This document shows, piece by piece, positions 5,994 to 8,312 of a stretch of 8,312 nucleotides of DNA. The stretch spans positions 1-8,312 of the forward strand of contig VAZH01000218.1 in NCBI GenBank assembly GCA_005884465.1, written 5' to 3'. The DNA is from Alphaproteobacteria bacterium. Lineage in GTDB: Bacteria; Pseudomonadota; Alphaproteobacteria; Rhizobiales; Xanthobacteraceae. A program made the translations under genes and the position numbers. The stretch's first letter is position 1. Every line of letters starts with the position of its first letter. The notes beneath the pieces are model-generated. The model searched no databases. It was not told the DNA's origin and was given only the letters and a program-made list of their open reading frames with translations.

Positions 5994-6980
5994 ATGCGAC
6001 GACGCGAGCTAATCACAATACTTGGCGGGGCTACGATATGGCCGCTTTTGGCGAGCGCGCAACAGCCGGCGCGAATGCCGCGTGTCATCCATCTCGCCCC
6101 GGTTGACATTCCGTCGCAGACTGACGCAACGCGTAGGCAACTGTACGACCTTGGTTACGTCGAAGGGCGTAATATTCGTCTCGAGTTTCGCAATGCAGCG
6201 GGAAACGCTGATGCGCTCCCAGCGCTGGCGCAAGAACTAGTGCAGGAGGGCGGCGTCGACGTCATTATCGCGATCAGCACGCCTGCCGCGCTGGCGGCCT
6301 ACAAGGCAACGCAGACAATTCCGATCGTCGCCTTCACCGCCGTTGACCCGGTCACGTCGGGACTGGCGAATAGCCTCGCGCGTCCCGGTCGCAACGTAAC
6401 CGGCGTCGCGGTTTTTTCCGAGGAAACCACTGTCAAGCGCGTCGAGCTGATGCGGGACGTTGTCCCGCGCGCGGTCCGGCTTGGAACGGTGACGACAAAA
6501 GTCACTAGCGGCGCACAGAGCCTTGGCGCACAGAGCCTTACGCCGGTTTTGGAGACCGGCCGTAAGCTCGGTTTTACGGTTGAAGCCATCAACGTCGATG
6601 ACCCGGCCGATCTTGCCAAGGCGCTAAGCCCGGAAGTCCTCGCCGGATTTGACGCACTTGTGTTTGTCCCGGATGTCATACTCAACGCTCACATGGCCGA
6701 GGTCATCAAGATGGTCGGCCTGAGCAACAAACCTGCGATTTTTCCTTCGCCAGACTGGGTCGCCAATGGCGGCTTCATGTCGTACGGGCCTGATTTTTCC
6801 GATGCTACCCGTCACTTGATCTTGCAGGTTGATCGCGTTCTGAAAGGCGCAAAGCCAGGCGACTTGCCTTTCGAACGTCCCACCAAGTTCGATCTCAGGA
6901 TCAACCTCCGCGTTGCCAAGGCGTTGGGCATCGAGCTGCCTCCAACCATCCTCGCCCGCGCCGACGAAGTGGTTGAGTAA
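5994..6980 (+). CDS. ABC transporter substrate-binding protein (ABC_sub_bind / TrpX-like family)
   Basis: A 328-aa periplasmic binding protein. The N-terminus 'MRRRELITILGGATIWPLLASAQQ' is a signal peptide with a Tat-like arginine cluster and a likely cut after A22. Two alpha/beta lobes follow: 'LYDLGYVEGRNIRLEFR', 'VDVIIAISTPAALAAYKAT' with 'IPIVAFTAVDPVTSGLANSLARPGRNVTGV', then the second lobe from about residue 150. The ending 'FDLRINLRVAKALGIELPPTILARADEVVE' is diagnostic of the family, whose members bind amino acids or other small ligands. No permease or ATPase gene lies nearby, so it is an orphan, as many rhizobial copies are. GAQSL is exactly duplicated at residues 173-182. ATG 5994 has a G-rich ribosome binding site. 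The ligand cannot be told. Confidence 0.93.
   Translation: MRRRELITILGGATIWPLLASAQQPARMPRVIHLAPVDIPSQTDATRRQLYDLGYVEGRNIRLEFRNAAGNADALPALAQELVQEGGVDVIIAISTPAALAAYKATQTIPIVAFTAVDPVTSGLANSLARPGRNVTGVAVFSEETTVKRVELMRDVVPRAVRLGTVTTKVTSGAQSLGAQSLTPVLETGRKLGFTVEAINVDDPADLAKALSPEVLAGFDALVFVPDVILNAHMAEVIKMVGLSNKPAIFPSPDWVANGGFMSYGPDFSDATRHLILQVDRVLKGAKPGDLPFERPTKFDLRINLRVAKALGIELPPTILARADEVVE
6510..6539 (+). repeat. Exact 15-bp in-frame tandem duplication
   Basis: ggcgcacagagcctt occurs twice back to back (6510-6524 and 6525-6539) and encodes GAQSL-GAQSL in the second lobe of the binding protein. Both copies are identical at every base, which suggests a recent slippage or duplication. Confidence 0.9.
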
Positions 6981-6981
6981 C

Positions 6982-7001
6982 CCGGCGATGTCCCACGCCG
7001 G
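6982..7001 (+). terminator. Hairpin just after the binding-protein gene
   Basis: CCGGCG (6982-6987) pairs perfectly with CGCCGG (6996-7001) around an 8-nt loop, one base after the TAA stop. No T run follows, so it is more likely a 3'-end stabiliser or a factor-assisted stop than a classic terminator. Confidence 0.4.
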
Positions 7002-7122
7002 TCAAGAATACGCACGGCCTCGGTCAACCCGTGGACTCCTGGTCATCCAACAATTGATGAATACTTGCCATCATCCGCGTGCAGGCTAAGTTCGGCCCAG
7101 GGATGGCAGAGAGAGACAGGCG

Positions 7123-7353
7123 ATGAAGACCTTCACCGTCGCGGCGGCAATGCTGGCGTTGATCGCGCTGCCAGCGCACGCGCAAATGGGTGGCAAGCGG
7201 CATCAGGGCGACGCAAAGAAGACGGAGCAGAAAAAGCCGGAAGTGGACGAGAAGGCCTACAAGGCCGCGCTCGAGAGGATTCCGGAGCCGAAGCAGAAGT
7301 ATGATCCCTGGGGCGTCGCTCGGCCCGCCGAGCCCGCCAAGCAAACGAAATAA
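7123..7353 (+). CDS. Small exported protein with C-terminal DPWG motif
   Basis: A 76-aa protein with a clear signal peptide: 'MKTFTVAAAMLALIALPAHA' with a cut after A20. The mature part is about 56 residues, very polar and Lys-rich ('GDAKKTEQKKPEVDEK'), followed by 'YKAALERIPEPKQKYDPWGVAR'. I recall that last segment as a recurrent ending of small secreted proteins in Bradyrhizobium and relatives. No enzymatic residues are evident; it may be a periplasmic scaffold or binding peptide, but the function is unknown. An AGG lies 4 nt before ATG 7123. It follows the binding-protein gene by 142 bp with a hairpin between them, so it probably has its own promoter. Confidence 0.8.
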   Translation: MKTFTVAAAMLALIALPAHAQMGGKRHQGDAKKTEQKKPEVDEKAYKAALERIPEPKQKYDPWGVARPAEPAKQTK

Positions 7354-7454
7354 GAAACCGATCCAGGCCGCTCGTGTCATGCCGACGGCGGTTGCGCCAT
7401 GGCGCTGGCGCCGTCGCGCCTTCGTAGCTGGGGCCGAGATTTCGGCAACAGATC

Positions 7455-7482
7455 AAAAAAAGCCGCAGCGCCCGCTGTGGGC
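7455..7482 (-). terminator. Rho-independent terminator of the PilZ gene
   Basis: Read leftward, a GC-rich stem (7462-7482, core CAGC/GCTG around GGGC, extended by flanking C-G pairs) is followed directly by seven T residues (7455-7461). It starts 3 nt after the PilZ stop codon, which is the normal place for an intrinsic terminator. It faces the exported-protein gene and separates the two convergent units. Confidence 0.75.
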
Positions 7483-7485
7483 AAA

Positions 7486-7737
7486 CTAGGAGAACGCGAC
7501 GCCGATACGCTTGTCGCGGCTCCAGACCCGACGGCAGCGGCGGATGAATTGATCGGCCTTGATTTCAAGCGTGAATGATGTCGGCAGGCTGATGCTGCTT
7601 GCAAGCTCGAGAGTGGCGCCGCTTGTCGACAAATTGCGGACGACGCACGCTACCCCGCTGTCATCGAACGAGACCGTAGCGCCCTTCAGCACCTTGTGTC
7701 GCCGTACCGCTCTCCTCTCGACCGTGCTATCGCTCAT
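7486..7737 (-). CDS. Single-domain PilZ protein (putative c-di-GMP receptor)
   Basis: An 83-aa protein consisting of one PilZ domain, which in other proteins binds cyclic di-GMP to control motility, surface polysaccharide or gene output. The N-terminal arm 'ERRAVRRHKVLKG' provides R8/R9-x-x-R12/R13, matching the R-x-x-x-R nucleotide-binding motif. 'RNLSTSGATLEL' gives N35-x-S37-x-x-G40, the (D/N)-x-S-x-x-G motif. 'FTLEIKADQFIRRCRRVWSRDKRIGVAF' is the typical closing strand pair. Both ligand motifs are present, so binding is plausible. ATG 7737 places the arm at the N-terminus. The frame is open further upstream to 7986, but that segment looks non-coding. The ribosome binding site is weak. It is monocistronic and ends at an intrinsic terminator. 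Confidence 0.85.
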   Translation of the reverse strand: MSDSTVERRAVRRHKVLKGATVSFDDSGVACVVRNLSTSGATLELASSISLPTSFTLEIKADQFIRRCRRVWSRDKRIGVAFS

Positions 7738-7971
7738 CGTCGTGGTCCGCGTTTTTGTCCTGCTGAACCTGGCATGGTGGAGTTGCGGATTGATAAATCT
7801 GATCGGCTCCGTCCAGGCGTGCCAGTTTATGCTTGGTTTACGATGATGCGTTGCAATTCCCGGCTCGTCCTTGCAGCATTGCAAATCGGGCTGCACCATC
7901 GTGTTCATTGTACTGGACGTTGTAATTTTTTCGATGGTAGTATGGGATGGGTGGGCTCGGGCCATAGAGAG

Positions 7972-8000
7972 CCTCGCGTCGTTCACCCGTCATCGCGAGG
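7972..8000 (+). promoter_or_regulatory. Leader hairpin covering a ribosome binding site
   Basis: CCTCGCG (7972-7978) pairs perfectly with CGCGAGG (7994-8000) around a 15-nt loop. The downstream arm contains the GAGG of the Shine-Dalgarno sequence (7997-8001) for the gene starting at 8006, so folding would hide it. The pairing is visible; a regulatory role is inferred. Confidence 0.4.
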
Positions 8001-8005
8001 GTTTC

Positions 8006-8312
8006 ATGGCCGATCGCGCGCGCAATCAGCACGGACTGGGCAAGGCTGTTACTTTCAACGTGATCACGCCGATGCCTCGCCTGGGAACCTGGGTCGTCGG
8101 CTTTGTGCTGTGGTTCTTCGATCGTTTTAAATGGACCCAGAAAACTGCCAGGGGCCTGGCGTTTCTGCCGTTCGTTCATTGGGTCATCGTCAAGCGCGAT
8201 TGCTTTCCGCAGCTGGATGGCGATAATCCCGCGGAAAAGCTGAATTACGATTATTTATTCTTTCTAAGCACGTTCAACGGTCCGTGGGGTCCCTACATCG
8301 AGGCATTCGCCG
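8006..8312 (+). CDS. Conserved hypothetical protein, 3' end outside window
   Basis: An open frame of 102 codons runs to the window edge without a stop. It starts at ATG 8006 with GAGGG 4 nt upstream. The product begins 'MADRARNQHGLGKAVTFNVITPMPRLG', continues with a hydrophobic stretch ('WVVGFVLWFFDRF') and 'GLAFLPFVHWVIVKRDCFPQL', then 'KLNYDYLFFLSTFNGPWGPYIEAFA'. The 'GLGKAVTFNVITPM' opening and the 'Y-D-Y-x-x-F-x-S-x-F-N-G-x-W-x-x-Y-I-x-A-F' block recall a family of uncharacterised bacterial proteins; I cannot give a function. It is divergent from the PilZ gene across 268 bp that hold no other gene. Its full length is unknown. Confidence 0.75.
   Translation, partial: MADRARNQHGLGKAVTFNVITPMPRLGTWVVGFVLWFFDRFKWTQKTARGLAFLPFVHWVIVKRDCFPQLDGDNPAEKLNYDYLFFLSTFNGPWGPYIEAFA

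Noticed and set aside
7696..8130. A 144-codon forward frame, and a reverse frame at 7838-8179
   Set aside because: They cross the divergent intergenic region and the start of the 8006 gene without a ribosome binding site, domain pattern or coding-like composition.
1..8312. CRISPR array, tRNA or rRNA gene, prophage or insertion sequence
   Set aside because: No regularly spaced repeats, no tRNA cloverleaf or TPsiC-like segment, and no transposase, integrase or phage structural gene were seen on either strand.

Overview
The window reads as chromosomal DNA of a Bradyrhizobium-like alphaproteobacterium (Nitrobacteraceae). Four things suggest this: high GC with GC-rich third codon positions; an 'RRRELITILGG...ASAQQ' periplasmic binding protein of the ABC_sub_bind type that this group carries in many copies; a small secreted protein ending in a 'KYDPWGVAR' motif; and a nested palindrome with 'cattgcgag' and 'cgaagcaatcca' arms of the type scattered between genes in these genomes. 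The assignment comes from pattern recognition, not from a search.

Layout. 1-578 is the 3' part of a TetR/AcrR regulator. 719-1390 encodes a bacterial SET-domain lysine methyltransferase with a post-SET cysteine cluster and a histone-H1-like basic tail. An intergenic palindromic repeat (1409-1526) follows. A leftward pair encodes a four-helix membrane protein (1531-1929) and a 78-aa protein (1965-2201). It is divergent from an XRE/MmyB-type regulator (2301-3116), with a 17-bp palindrome (2249-2265) in the shared promoter. Then come an NTF2/SnoaL-like protein (3170-3736), a cytoplasmic DsbA/FrnE-type oxidoreductase with CPWC (3814-4479), and a hicB-hicA toxin-antitoxin pair. In that pair the antitoxin (4548-4751) is intact, but the toxin (4748-4953) is broken by one missing base.

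The second half holds small conserved proteins and an orphan transporter component: a 70-aa leftward protein (5079-5291), a 59-aa SH3-like protein (5577-5756), the ABC-type binding protein (5994-6980) with an exact 15-bp in-frame duplication, and a 76-aa exported protein (7123-7353). A leftward single-domain PilZ protein (7486-7737) ends at a clear intrinsic terminator. Last is the start of an uncharacterised conserved gene (8006 to the window end), preceded by a hairpin that could cover its ribosome binding site.

The genes do not form one pathway. This is a patchwork of short transcription units typical of a large rhizobial chromosome. The units with internal logic are the divergent regulator/membrane-protein locus around 2249-2265 and the decaying hicBA module. 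I did not find a convincing new multi-gene system. The points most worth checking are the hicA frameshift, the shared motif between the two leftward proteins next to the MmyB-type regulator, and the SET protein with its basic tail.
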